DNA from: Isoetes taiwanensis
Lineage: Eukaryota > Streptophyta > Lycopodiopsida > Isoetales > Isoetaceae
Reading direction: 5' to 3'
Length of the DNA: 64,000 bases
Assembly: GCA_021234155.1 (NCBI GenBank)
Contig: JAJEKV010000064.1
Location: 5,518,001 to 5,582,000, forward strand
Position numbers and translations under genes: made by a program. Shown in pieces: positions 1-12,248 of this stretch (the stretch's first letter is position 1; every line of letters begins with the position of its first letter). The notes beneath the pieces were generated by a model. The model worked only from the letters and a program-made list of their open reading frames with translations, did not search any database and had not been told where the DNA came from.

Positions 1-2147
1 GTTGTGTCGACGTTGGCATGGTTGAACGGCCGTTTGTGTCTCTGCGCCATTTACCATCCCACGTCGCCCCATTCAACCGGGGCCAGTGATTCAAGTACCC
101 TTGGATGATGTGGTTTTGTCCATAGAGAAGCTGAAATTGTGCCAGCTGGGCATTGTAGGCGTTGGCATTTGGCTCTGTCATCAACCGACGGCCGCAAAGG
201 CCACGTCTTTCCTTAGCATCTCCCGGCCCGGCGGAAATGGATATTTTGCCGCGACGCCTTGGCGTGGAACCAACATGCAAGAACATTGCACGCAACCTTT
301 TGCAAAACCGGGCTATTGTTACGAATGTGTTGATACAATCAATGCACGGTCAGCAGCATACCGCCATCTTCCCAACAATGTTAGCCTTCCCGACACAACC
401 TCGGTGATAGCCCGTCTCTCTCACACCGTCCATGTCAATGGTGATTGACCTCGATCCGATTGTGCCCATTCGCCGAAGACAAGGCGTAGCGCTATCTTCA
501 GGGCATGTCGTTGGTGCCCCTCGTCGGCCTCCACGCTGCATAGCATGTAAAACACTGGGTACCCCACACCCCCGGCAATCGGTACAACCGCTCCGTACAG
601 GGGAAACTTCCACAGATTTGTACAGAAGGTTGAATCCATGGCCCAACCACCGCCAGCGCTCCATCTCACAGCAGCCTCCAACATCCTGTCATCTTGGATG
701 ACTAGGATCCATGGTCGGTCCAACGGCTCGGCAGCATGCGGATTCCAAGGCTGGTGAAAAATCACCTTCCCGGAGGCTTTCCAATCGTCAATCCCGCTCT
801 CGAGGCTTTCCCAGTCCGTACCCAAACTCCCGCCTACGATGCATAAAATGATAAAATATTTACTTCAAATTCATTACTATTCGCAGCGAACTAATCATTC
901 TCATAAATCTACAACAACGTCACTGTTCCATAGTAAAAGATTTATCAGTGGAGCTTACCGAGTATTCTCTGCCGGTAGGCCAATTGCCACACATCCTCCT
1001 GCGCCATCGTGAAGCGGTATGTGACTCTCTCAACTGGGCTCACCGTCGTACGTATTTGTGGTCCCCGTGCTCTTGCGATGTCCCACGCAGCACGGGTCAT
1101 TCCAATACTTCTAAGCTCTAGTGCGACAGCCGCAAGGAGTTCAGGATGCACGGGCATGGACCAATCTTCCGCATTGGTGAAAGGATCATGGCCAGTGTGT
1201 TCGGTGCTAACGTATATCCGTGCACCATTTCCATTATCTTTCACTGTCCGCAAACGAAACAAGCAACCTCTGCGGTGGGACCGTCTGATTTGCCTATCCC
1301 CCCGGGTCCCTCTCCTGCGTGGTTGCCTCCATCGGTGGCAGGCATAGTCATCCACAATCTCGCCCGTCGCCCGCCGACGCGTTGATGTCCATGGACCAAA
1401 CGGACACGATGAGTGGTTTGAAGCTCAATCACCCTTTGCTCGAGGAGGTCCACGGTGGTCTCCTCCGCGTAGTTGAAGTCGCTGTCCTTCATGGTGCGAC
1501 CACTTTTGCACGTGCACACTTCCATGCATGCAGTTATGTATTCCTGTGGGATGCCATGGCGCCGCAGACCAATTTCCCATTCCTCTGAAATCTTTTCAAA
1601 CGTGGCAGAGGGGGACCGATGGGTGCTTCCATTCAAGTGGCCCATGGCAACCAACTGGCTCCAAAACTCCACGTAAGGGACTAACTTATGAGGCCCAGTT
1701 GCGCGCCGGTACAACCAGCCGTTGGAGTCATCGTCAACTGCAAACTCCTCACAATATGCAGCCCATCGGTACATCAACCTGACATGGTGCTTTCGATGGG
1801 TGGCCTCCCCTTCTCTGCCGAGACCGGGGCAAGAGGGGATCAGCAACACTTATTTCGGCCGGGTGGGGAACATAGTGTTCCTCAGGGCACGCGACCTCAT
1901 CAACCCATACACGGACTCGTTGAGGGCATAACCACCACGGGGGCAACGGAGCCATTGAACCGGGTCCGGTAGACACCGCCACTTCATGTACAAGCGGTTC
2001 TTGGGAATTTTGGCTGGGAGTAACCTCTGGAGCAACCTGACCAGGCGGGTTCCACCCGTCATCTACATTATCCCCGGTGTCCTCCTCCAACATTGTGTCA
2101 TCCTCGTTGTCAGGAAGGTCATACTCACTATCATTTTCATCTGACAT
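1..2147 (-). pseudogene. MULE-like transposase, decayed and cut by the window edge
   Basis: Read on the minus strand from an ATG at 2147. The N-terminus is very acidic (about 30 residues rich in D and E). About 1250-1800 gives a charged region, and about 960-1260 a helical region ending at a good GTAAGC donor (about 957). An acceptor near 835 joins the catalytic exon at about 430-835. That exon has the block MDSTFCTNLWKFPLYG followed by GYPVFYMLCS, which matches the first-Asp block of MULE/ZSWIM-type DDE transposases (D-[SA]-T-x-x-T-N-x-[YW]-x-[FY]-P-L). Frame changes occur near 1850 and 1260, and several stops lie below 430. A C-terminal stretch is still readable near 60-150 (GYLNHWPRLNG). 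The end lies beyond position 1. Family by eye; superfamily assignment fairly sure, subfamily not. Confidence 0.6.
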
Positions 2148-3090
2148 CTCACCGACCGAAGTCGCCGCTGACTACCTCGACCATTCTCCCCGCTATAGCA
2201 ATCATGCGCTGCTCTAGCACCGGCGATCTCGAATAGATATCCGAGGTACAAATCGAACATGAACACAAGCCCGAGTACAAAGCTATAGATACATTGGGGT
2301 CTTCACAAAACACAAATATGAATTATAAAGCAACACATTATACTACTTGTTTCCCATTCATAAAAAATATTATACATTGTTTTTGTCCATTCTGAGGACT
2401 TGACAATTGGATGCAACGACTTGCATCATTATCTGCACATCCAACATTGTTTCATCCTTATTTGGCTCGGTGAGCCATTCTACCGATCGTTCCAGCAGGG
2501 AACGGACGCTAAAAGCAATCGAAGCTCCCTTTCACTCATCGTTGCAACGACGGTGAAAGGAGCGGGAGGAGTAGGGGGAAGAGGAGGAGGAGGAGGAGGA
2601 AGCGGGGGATTGCTGGAGATGTCCCTGGGAGGAAGAGGAGGAGGAGCATTACTGCTAGAAGGGACACAACGCGTGCAAACGGGTCTTCAACCGGCGGACC
2701 ATTGTAACAAGATGGGCAAGAAGAATGGCAACAGTTTTCCACAGAAAATGACAATATCAAGCAATTTCCCTGCCATTTTTAGAATAAAACATTTTAACAA
2801 AATATGGACCAGAACAAGGAAAAAATTGCCCACCAAGCGGATAGAAACTCACTTGAGCGGATAGACGTTGCCGCGGAGATTGGCTTCAAGATCATTGGCC
2901 AACTGAACTTGAATCCGCCGAGCCACCGCTTCACATACAAACTCAAAGCCTCCGGCGTATGAATATATACTTCGAGAGGCCGCACTCAAAATTCATAGAT
3001 TCCTTTTAAATTGAATTGCGGACCAAAGTTGGATTCAAAGAAGACCGAAAGTTGGATTTCCTCCACCAAACGGTCAGTCGGGCCGAGGGC
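2148..3090. other. No gene seen; contains a GGA-rich tract
   Basis: No convincing coding region. A purine tract of mostly GGA triplets at about 2557-2650 produces poly-Gly or poly-Leu in translation and is simple sequence, not a gene. The rest is AT-rich sequence that I cannot assign. Confidence 0.6.
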
Positions 3091-3097
3091 CACGATT

Positions 3098-3553
3098 AAG
3101 CTGGGCGAACCCTTAGGGTGCCAGTGCACGCTATCGCCACCGACTTGCGACCATAATAGGGCTGTTATGCGAGGCCTGCCACCCTCGGATTCGCCTGGCG
3201 AACCCGTAGGGTGGCAGTGCACGCCTCGCCAGTCAGGTACCGCCATAATGGCCTCCCCGTGCACGGCCTGCCACCCGGATTCGCTGGGCGAACCCGGTAG
3301 GGTGGCCAGCACCCACCGACGCACCCCCCGCCATCATGCACGCCACCCCGGGATTCGCCTCGGGCGAACCCCGTAGGGTGGCCAGCAAAGACCGACGCCC
3401 ACCGCGACGCTGCTGCAGAGGTAACCCGGGTTAGGGGTTCGCTTGGGCGAACCCGGCAGCAATGCCAAGTAAGCCGGCCGCCATAGCCACGTCTGCGACT
3501 TCGCTTGGGTTCGGGGTTCGCTTGGGCGAATTCTCAGGGTTCGCTTGGGCGAA
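3098..3553. repeat. GC-rich array of short palindromes (minisatellite-like)
   Basis: A core of the form TTCGC(n)GGGCGAA, itself able to fold as a hairpin, recurs at about 3098, 3190, 3280, 3353, 3438, 3517 and 3540. It is usually followed by CCCGTAGGGTGGCCAGC-like sequence. Spacing is roughly 75-90 bp for the first five intervals and then 23 bp. The segment is much more GC-rich than its surroundings. No coding potential is persuasive here. Confidence 0.7.
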
Positions 3554-3559
3554 CCCAGT

Positions 3560-5500
3560 TGGATGGCCAACTTCCTTTCGGGTGCCATTCGAAGCACCGT
3601 GAAATTTGCAGTGTTAAGAATAGCCAACCAGTGAATGAATGTTTGTGAAGAGAATTCACACATGCATAAGATTCATATATGATATTGATGTACATCATAA
3701 ATGATCAAATGCAGTGAGTTGCTTGGACTTTTGCTCCATAACTTCAGGTATCATATCTCCAGATGTAACCAGCAAGCCCAGAGATGTATGCCTCCAAAAG
3801 AAACAGAAATGATTTAAATAGAATCAATTTTCTATGCGCAGGAACAAGGCCCTATTTATACGTTGAGCATTGACCTACAAAAACAATTTATGTTCTCTTA
3901 GTTCGGCTGATGATCCACACATATTTTGAAAGGCAGGAGTTTGGATTTATTCAATAAGTGTGGATTGGGTTATGTCCTTAATGACATGTGACATCAATCA
4001 TGTCAGCATCTGTTGTAATCACTATAAAGAATCTTGATAAGAAGAGCAAAGAAATACCTCGGTTAAACAATTTTCATGAATTTTCTGTGGAAGAACAAAC
4101 TGCATGCAAGAAAAAAGCATTACATATAACTCCAAACTCCAAATGTCTGAAGGCCAAAACCACCAGAGCTATTGCGCCCACAGTACAAGTGATTCTGACT
4201 GATTTAGGGCAAATAAAAACCAAATCGTAACTTGAAGTGCCCCTTCCTTGCTTGTTGGAAAATAACCTAGCTCCTGGCAACGTTTCTGGCTTCCAAGTTT
4301 GTTAACCCCATTTTTTCGCCAGGCGTTATTCCCTGCCTACTATGGAACATCTGATGACTAATGGGTTATTCTTTTTTTCCAGGTTTCTCGCTCTAACCGT
4401 CTTGTCATTTACAGGGCCAGATTCGACTGTGGAAATTATATGTGTGTCAGTTCTGCGTGAACCAATTTTAGGATGGCACGTCGTAACTACCACTTGTCTT
4501 CTGATTCCATTGCAACATTTAGCAATTAGCAAAACACTCCTCCTAAAACCAAAAACACTGCCGCTTTAACTGCAAAACACTCGCTTAAGTGACAGGGGTG
4601 ATCCCCTGGCTGTTAAAACTTGAATCAAGTGCCAGGCAAATCTTGCCGTAAATTCCTTAAAAAATTAGATCTTAAACGTTTATTTTGAATTGGCTTTAAA
4701 CTGCCACTGCCGCAATGGAATCAGGGAGTTGTTGCCCTAAAAAAAGGGAGCCGGAAGTTGAGATATCAGAGAGAATTGCCGCTGCCGCATGTGGAATCTG
4801 GCCCACAGTGTCTGCAGTCCAGAAAGGCACCTGGACTTAGGACGGGCGACACTTACATCGGCTCCACAATAGGTGGTTCGCACTCGATGGGGACATCCTA
4901 TTCCTGGCCTTCGGGCCATACTCATTGTACTCAGATACAATTTAGCAAATTATTGTTTATATTTCGGAGCATATATTAAGCATTTTTTCAGCTACCCGGG
5001 GGGCTCTTTATATTCAAGTTTTTTCAAAAGCTCAATGAGAACACCACTATCGGCCACTTAATTGTAGATCATAACCCATCCTAGGAATAGATGTTATTAA
5101 CAGTCTATCCTAGTGCCTTCAAAAATTTGGTAAAAAGATCTTTTCATTTGGCTTCTGTATAGGTCATCTCGTCCACTTGAAAAAGAAGAAATCTCCTCAT
5201 ATTCAAAGGTCATGTTTGTTTTCATGCACAGGTTCTCATCCAGGTTCAATAAAAAATTGCCAAAGCATTTAGGTACTTATAAATTGATGGTGAAGTAAAG
5301 AGCCATATTTGGGAGTAGTACCTTCAGATTCACACTTACTCATGAGCTTTTGATCTCTCTTCACATCGTTTAGATGTTGTATTTGAATGATGTGGATTTT
5401 CTCCAATGGACATTTTTCTCCACTGATCCATTGAGTTCCTAGTCCCCATTATACTTCCTTTGTAACTTTCTTAAATAGTAAAGACTTGCATAAAGGGGGG
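3560..5500. other. No gene seen
   Basis: AT-rich sequence. Short open frames have no recognisable domain and no codon pattern that suggests coding. I see no terminal repeats or poly(A) tails that would define an element. Confidence 0.5.
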
Positions 5501-8500
5501 AAACTAATATGCATTTTTTAGTATGCTCCTAGTTCTAGAGGCTTTGAACCTATTTCAATCCCAGGTCAAGCCCACCTGTGATCTTCATGACCAACCGAGA
5601 GTTGCCACAAGCTGAGTAGAAGCATTAACCTGAGCTAGTTGAATTGGACATCGACGAGACCGGTTTGCAAGTTATGGATCGTTCCCATGGTGAGGAGTCG
5701 TCAATAAAGCTTAGTCCCTTGAAATTGTGGTTAGGCTCCAGCTCTTTTGGCATGAATTGATAGTTCTGCTCACGGATAGTTAACTCAGCTACGTCACCGA
5801 GGAGTAAGCCTTGACGAGCACCTTATTGGGGGTAGTAATTATGGGCTCTTTTACTGGCACTATGGTGCCCAAGCCCTGTGTGACGTCCCCTGCTCGTATA
5901 CGATGCCACACACGAATAGAACTGGAGTTCATCCCTCCTATCAGCACAAGCCCACTAACATGAGGTCGTCTACCTATCATCGGGCAAGAACCTGACGGGG
6001 AAGAATAGACGTGTCATTCACCCCGTCTCCCTCCGAATCTACCTAGATGCGGAAGTGCATAAACATAAGCACAAGCCATCACACCACATTCAAATACATA
6101 ACCACCTCGAAGGGTGGGATCACCATAACAACATTGTATCCTAGTAGATACAACAACAACAACAACAACATCAACAAGGGAAAGTCCTACCTAGGCTCAG
6201 ACTCATGGGGGTAGACTGACGACCAAGGGTCTCCAGAAATTATTGCAGATAGAGTTCATGGCAAATGGATTTGGCTGGCATAAGAACATGGTTGTTGGGT
6301 AGTCCACTCCTTCTGCCCCTCCTGTGCATACTTTGCTGATAGGCTGAAAAGTATTGGGGATATGACCGTAACCTGCGGGGTGCATAGTCAGAGGGACTAC
6401 TCCTGGGTTGCATCTCCCCAGTCTCAATGAGGCAGAAGGGGATCACTCCCCTCCGAAGGTCCATGCCAACTATAGACGAGCTATAGAGAGCCATGACTCG
6501 TCTACGATTTGAACCCCACTGAGGCGACGCATCACTTAGGAGGTGTCGAGCCCATAGCTTGCCCTCACTAAGTGGCAAGCTATTAGCCCTAGTCCACAAT
6601 GTTTCCCGGCCGTCGCTACGCACTAGAGGGATCAACTGTAGCTGGATAAGCCTTCTTTATCAGCCGGTATAACCCTGCCACCCACGGCCAGGCGGGCTCC
6701 TATGCACAAGCCGCATTTATTGGGTACTAATGGGCTAATCTAGAATCATCAACTAAAAAGCTCTGGGTCTCTACCCCCCTTCCCGCACAAGAGTTGCGCA
6801 CAGAGCAATACAATATCATCCAATGAACTGAAATAACAAAGTAAAGATCTAATCTATTTGTCTAAACATATATGGTTATGATTCATTAATGGCTAAGGTT
6901 CTTAGGCTCTAAAGGTCATCTACAGCTAAGAACAGATGCAAATCCGGCCTAATGCCCATCGGGAAGCATGTGTTGCCTATCAGATAGTCTACTAACGCAA
7001 TCCTTGGCTTACTCCTAGTCCTCGGAATGCATCCATGCTGCCGGAATGGGCTGAGATGCTGGAGTCTTGATGATCCGCGTCGGAACGTAAGCTTCACTGC
7101 TGCTGGGAGGTCGGAATGAGTCGGGCACTTGAGCAATGCATGCTCCTGAGGCTGGAACCGGAAAAGGGGGCACTTTTACGGTTCCTGCCTCTTTATACCC
7201 ATGTTTTAGGGTTAGGGTCTAATGGGCTATATGGCTCATATGGGGTATTGCCATGTGGCAATATAGAATATATTCATATGTTGCATAACATGTGCAATAT
7301 AATGGGTTCTAATGGTTGTGCCCTATGGTACAACCCTTTTACATTTGCTGTGACATGTACTAGTGACATGGTAATATAATATATGTACTTATATTGTATA
7401 TTATACTGGAACGTCACACTCTGCCTCTGGCAATCATAATTGATTATACCTCACAGAGCTTGGGAGAGGCGGAAGGAAGTGGAACTCTAGCCTTATTGCA
7501 GATAACTTGCCCATCAATCAATAACATTATTGTCTTAGGAGGAAAGGCCCCAAGACTCAATATCCGAACTCCTTCCTAGATAGTATTTAACTTGTAAGCT
7601 AGGGCATATATTGGCTTACTCTGAAGATAAGACGGTCTAACCTTTTTCACTCACTCATTCTCTAGCTTACGTGTATCTTTCCTTGGATATTGCAGGGATC
7701 GGGCACATATCCTTCTCATCCACGTGGTTTATCCCCCGCATATGGGCTTGAGTGTGTCTCATGAGTGTTGGTATCCCTTTTTCAATCTTCATGTATCCGA
7801 GCCATATTATGTAATAATTACCATCAAAATGCTGACAAATCATTACTTAGTTCCAAAATTAAAAGACTTCTTTACACAGCATTCCTACGAAAGATGCCCA
7901 ATTCGAAAGTTTAAAAGCAAATTTTTTGAAGTGCAAAGGTTATTTTGGGGTTCCCTATTTATTTCGAGTGTCAGATATCTGGGCATATTGCACTATCGTT
8001 ATTGTTTTTTTTTTGGATCATTGGATCCAGGCATAGTTCCATGAATATGCCAAATGAAGGGTCGTGAAATTTACACATCAGCCCCACGTATAAGTTTGTG
8101 CACCCCATATATCTAAATACGTATATACATACATGGTATACTTGAATCCATACACATGAGAAATGAATATACTACCATTGTACATTTCACAGAACACAGA
8201 TAAGAACAAATGAGAGTGAAGAACAGATAAGAGGAAATGAGAATGAAGACCACTGAGAACGTGACATAGCTCAAATAGAACTGCATTTTCACCAGAAGTT
8301 GGAGTCTTCTTCTGAACCTCTTATGAACCTCTACGGAAAAAAATTGAGCTTGATACACAGAGAAAAAGAGGAAGTTTTGAAGCACATTTGGAAAAAATAG
8401 TCAGAATCATTGAACCCAAAAGCAAAAGTGATTGCCCATCTGATTATCGCAAAGAAACAGAGCTCCTGGAAAAAGTTCGAGTGAAACTGGCTATGGCGGC

Positions 8501-8640
8501 ATGGGCCGATTCGCATGAATCCAGAGGGGCACGACAAGGCATAAAAAATTTATTACACCCAACAGCTCAAAACTAAAACCCTTTGTCTGCATCTGCCCTG
8601 CTCTGGTAAGGCGGGAGCTGCCACAAAGGCGGAAGCTTGG
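5501..8640. other. Unassigned sequence, possibly old retroelement debris
   Basis: GC content rises between about 5500 and 7250, and a TATA-like sequence occurs near 7190, so this may be eroded LTR material. I find no primer-binding site, no matched terminal repeats and no gag/pol motif. The minus-strand open frame at 6240-6635 resembles nothing I know. 7250-8640 is AT-rich and apparently empty. Confidence 0.35.
6151..6177. repeat. (CAA)n microsatellite
   Basis: About six CAA units, one interrupting T, then two further units. Confidence 0.85.
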
Positions 8641-8752
8641 CAGGTGCCCTTCTCAGCTTAATTCCTAGCTGTTCCTAGCTGTTGTTTCCCCTGCCTCGCC
8701 CCACCTCAGAAATAAATCCGGAAAATAGAAGCTGTTGTTTCCCTCTGCGTCC

Positions 8753-8847
8753 GGCTCCTCTGCTCCTCTGCTTCTTCCCGCTCCTCTGCTTCTTCCCGCT
8801 TCTTCTCCTCTGCTTCTCCCGCTTCTCTGCTTCTTCTTCTTCCCTGG
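8753..8847. repeat. Polypyrimidine tract upstream of the PPR gene
   Basis: CT-rich imperfect repeats based on CTCCTCTGCTTCTTCCCG. Such tracts are common in plant 5' UTRs and core promoters. It lies about 300 bp upstream of the predicted PPR start and could be part of its leader; this is inference. Confidence 0.6.
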
Positions 8848-9156
8848 TTTCTCAAATCCCTGGTATCAGCCGGCCACCATGCTCGAACGGCGGCCGCCAC
8901 GAGTTTGCAACTCCCAAACATTAGCCAAGGTCCAATTTTTTTTACCAAAACCCTAACCCCTATTTTCCGCCAAACCATTAACAAAATCATAGTGAGAGAT
9001 AATTTGCCAACCTTATCCAACAACTATATATTCCTTCCTTCGTAATGACTATCTTGGTTGGTTGTTTACATTTGTAAGCAGTTTTAGACAATACGAAAAT
9101 ATGAAAATTCCATTGTCGGGTTCTTCCCTTCGTGGCTGAGCACCTTTGAAAAGGCA

Positions 9157-10840
9157 ATGCACCATGGTCGTGCTAGAAACGCAAGTTCAAAGCTGGTTGC
9201 TTCTGCTGTTTCTGGTAATAATTTCTAAAAACAATAACTAAGTCCGTGGAAACAAAGTGCTTACAATTTTGCTGTGTTTGCATGGCTTTATGAATTCAGG
9301 TATCAAGGAGCAACAACTCATTCTTAGGAATGATGGTAAGAAGATTTCTCGTCCTGCCCAGCAAGAGTTTTCTAAGAACGTACTGACAAGACAAAAAGAA
9401 TTGAACGAAGCACTAGGCCGTTTACACAAAGGATCGGACCCTATAAGTATCAAAACTTATTCCAATCTACTGCATAAATGTGGTAATTTAAGAGCTATAT
9501 CAGAAGGCAGGGCACTTCATAACCACATCATCATGAATGGGCTAGAACAAGATGTTCTTCTGGGTACCCTTATTGTGGGAATGTATGCCAAATGTGGGAG
9601 CCTGGAGGATGCACGAAAAGTTTTTAACGAAATGGGTTGTATACGGAATATGGTATCTTGGAATACTATGATTGCAGCTTATTCCCAAGCTGGGCATCTT
9701 AAGGAGGCTGTTCAACTTGTCGAGCAAATGCAGCAGGGAAATTTGAGGCCCAACAGAAACACCTTTATCACTATTCTCAAAGTATGTACTCAACCAGCAG
9801 CTCTATGCCATGGCAAGTTTATTCATGCTTGCATTAGAGAAAGTGAATATGATTATGATGTTGTACTAGCTAATGCTATTATCAACATGTATGGAAAGTG
9901 CGGCAATCTCGAGAACATGGCCAATGTATTCGAGAGAATGAATGTTCAGGATGTGGTTACCTGGACAGCAGCCATTGCTGCATACATCCAACAAGAGCAT
10001 AGAGATAAGGCCATCAAACTTTTCAGGCATTTAAAATTGACTCGCATAAAGCCAAATAGGATAACTTTTGCAACTATTCTTACTGCATTTGATAGTCCTT
10101 GTTCACTAGCAAATGGCAAACTAGTTCATTCAGGAATTATCACAGTGGCAGCATTAGGCTTGGATAATTCTGTACAGAGTGCTCTTGTTGATATGTATGG
10201 CAGATGTGGAAGTTTGGATGATGCAGATGTGGTATTTGAGAATATGATTGAAATGAACCTAGCAGCTTGGAATGCTATTATTGCAGCATACGTGTTACAT
10301 GAGCGTGCTGAAGATGTCTTCCAATTATTTAGGAACTTGCTTTTGCTAGGCATGGAGCCTGACAAGGTTACGTTTTGCAGCATTCTTAGTGCGTGCGGGA
10401 AGTTTGAATACCTCACAAAGGGCATGTTTATCCATTCATGCATCATTGATAGAGAAATGATTCCTGATGCTATGTTAGGGTGTTCACTTATTGACATGTA
10501 CGGACGATGTGGAAGCATAGAATATGCATATTTGGTCTTTTATGATTTACCAAAATGCTCCGTTGTAACATGGATTGCCATAATTATAGCATATGCAGAA
10601 AATGGACATAAAAGAGCTGCCCTCCATCTCTTTCAGAAGTTGCACCAAGCAGGTGTAATCCCAGATACAATCACATTTGATGAATGTGCAGCCTCAGAAT
10701 TTCTAGCAGAAGGCATTGCCATCCACTCAAAAGTGATTAAATGCGGACATGATCAAGATGTTGCCATTGTGGATGCGCTTAAAACTATTTATTGCAAACT
10801 TTGGCAATCTACTGCAGTTATTGACAAAATGTGTATCTGA
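9157..10840 (+). CDS. PLS-class pentatricopeptide repeat protein, no E/DYW tail
   Basis: Model: exon 1 9157-9214, 85-bp GT-AG intron, exon 2 9300-10840, giving 532 aa in frame. Without the intron the first ATG in the same frame is 9290. The first exon reads MHHGRARNASSKLVASAVSG, basic and Ser/Ala-rich as in an organellar presequence. About 14 motifs follow in L-S-P order from residue about 65 to the end. S motifs carry MYAKCGS or MYGRCGS, P motifs VVTWTAAIAAY-type starts, and L motifs GKFIH- or GRALH-like helices. PLS proteins bind organellar RNA, usually for C-to-U editing, with each S/P motif reading one base. The last S motif is broken and no E or DYW domain follows. The gene is therefore either 3'-truncated or an editing-type PPR that needs a partner. 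Target unknown. Confidence 0.85.
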
Positions 10841-11830
10841 CATACTATCTCGTTGCAGCATGGATAGGCTATTCTCATAGCAAGGAGCTTTTCAACAAAT
10901 GCGAGTTGCTTACTTGAGGCTGCAATCAGATTCGTGCTTGCTTTTGGTTGAGCATTTCTAGACATTTACGACTTTGTCATTCAGTTTTCAAATGTGCAGG
11001 GTATGGTTGTAAATTGGGGTGCTATGGCATGGAGAATCCATGAAGAATAAAGGATGTGAAAAGACAAAAGTGTGACATTTGATAGAATCCTGAAGACTAG
11101 ACAAGTGACATACAGGACATAAGTCTCCCTATGCACAACCCCAAGCAGGTGAGTTCTCAATTCATTGTGGTTGCAGTACATAGCCATGCATTGGGAAGGT
11201 CATTGTGTCTTCTTCCCTGCAGTGCCTTGTGTGCAGCAGGCCCATATGTATTACCATCCCCATCTTTATAATAAGTGATTTGAAAAACATTGTCTTCCAT
11301 CCACATTTCAATAATACAAGCTGACAATTGTCTGCTGTTCATCATTCATCTCAGAGAAGCTTCAGTCTACCACACTTAGCACTGCATTGTTTATGAGTGA
11401 TAGCTCTCTAAGCTCCGGGTCCTGTAATCAGTATGCCTCCCTCTCCCTAATCTACAATGCGTCCTCCGTTTTTCTTTCAGGATGGGGGTTGCTTTAGTGC
11501 CTCCTCTTTTCAGCGAATAAAGGCACGAAAAGAATTGTATGCCCCTTTCTTTGATCCAGAGAGCACTGGAAAAGAAGAGGATTAATGTCATCCCAAGCTC
11601 CAAGTATCTTTCTCAACAGAAAGATGTAGAACTTGAAAGATGGATGGAGAATGCAGATGGCCTGCAACTTGATCTAAAATTGCACTTGAAATGTACTGAC
11701 CCCCTTAATGCCTAAGCATGTTGGAGCGCCAATAAACACTATCAATCTGCTTAACCTGCCTCCAACTGATCGTGATTTTCAGCAATTAAGAATGGCAAAG
11801 AGTGTACGCGACTTTGCAATAACAATTTTT
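10841..11830. other. Degenerate downstream tail of the PPR gene, then nothing
   Basis: Immediately after the stop a shifted frame reads YSHSKELFNKCELLT, which looks like the continuation of a PPR helix pair. Further hints (VTFDRILKT near 11075) appear in broken frames. This suggests the longer ancestral protein lost its C-terminal part by frameshift. Beyond about 11150 I see no gene. Confidence 0.45.
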
Positions 11831-11914
11831 GGGTTGCCCCTAGGGGGGCAAACCCTCGCTTATGTGGGTTTGTGGGCATATCCAGGTATATGCCGGCATA
11901 TGCCTAGGATATGC
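11831..11914. repeat. Two adjacent near-perfect palindromes
   Basis: 11831-11855 pairs GGGTTGCCCC with GGGCAAACCC around a TAGGG centre. 11876-11914 is a 39-bp palindrome built on GCATATCC(T)AGG and its complement. They lie 20 bp apart in a gene-free stretch, 320 bp before the NCL retrocopy TSD. Confidence 0.7.
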
Positions 11915-12235
11915 TGGTGACTGCTCCAAACTGGCTGCTGCCAGTAAACTGGCGGTCAGCCCTGTTCGAACCGCCTAATCGGCATGGAGTTTGATGTTGT
12001 GCTGTTATGAAGGAAGGAGATGGCAGGGGTCTTCCTACACCTTCTGTCATCGTGTTTTAGTTTACGTTCGCAGGAGCCAATCACAGGAGCAAATCGCAAG
12101 AGCAGATCAGGTTTTTTCTGTTTTGCCATGTCCTTCTTCATGTTTTTGCATCTTCCTCAGGAAGTCTTATTCCTTTTTCCAGTTTTTTTTTTCTTGATTC
12201 ACCATATCCTAATCCTTTCCTTCGGTTTTGTAGCT

Positions 12236-12248
12236 ATGTTTATGATTC
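12236..12248 (+). repeat. Left target-site duplication of the NCL retrocopy
   Basis: The 13-mer ATGTTTATGATTC recurs exactly at 13996-14008, directly after the poly(A) tract. Confidence 0.85.

Noticed and set aside
2400-2864. Gly-rich 154-codon plus-strand ORF
   Set aside because: Driven by a GGA microsatellite; the flanks look non-coding.
6480-6580. Possible tRNA on the minus strand (GGTTCAAATC)
   Set aside because: No pairing acceptor stem and no A box.
8682-8956. Ser/Pro/Leu-rich ORFs near 8.7-8.95 kb
   Set aside because: Translations of the polypyrimidine tract on overlapping frames, not genes.
8945-8965. Telomere-like CCCTAA motif
   Set aside because: Single occurrence only.
12020-12110. 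Signal-peptide-like first exon for the NCL gene, with a GT donor at 12111 and an acceptor at 12364 in the right phase
   Set aside because: The 13-bp TSD at 12236-12248 places this sequence outside the retrocopy; the phase match is probably chance.
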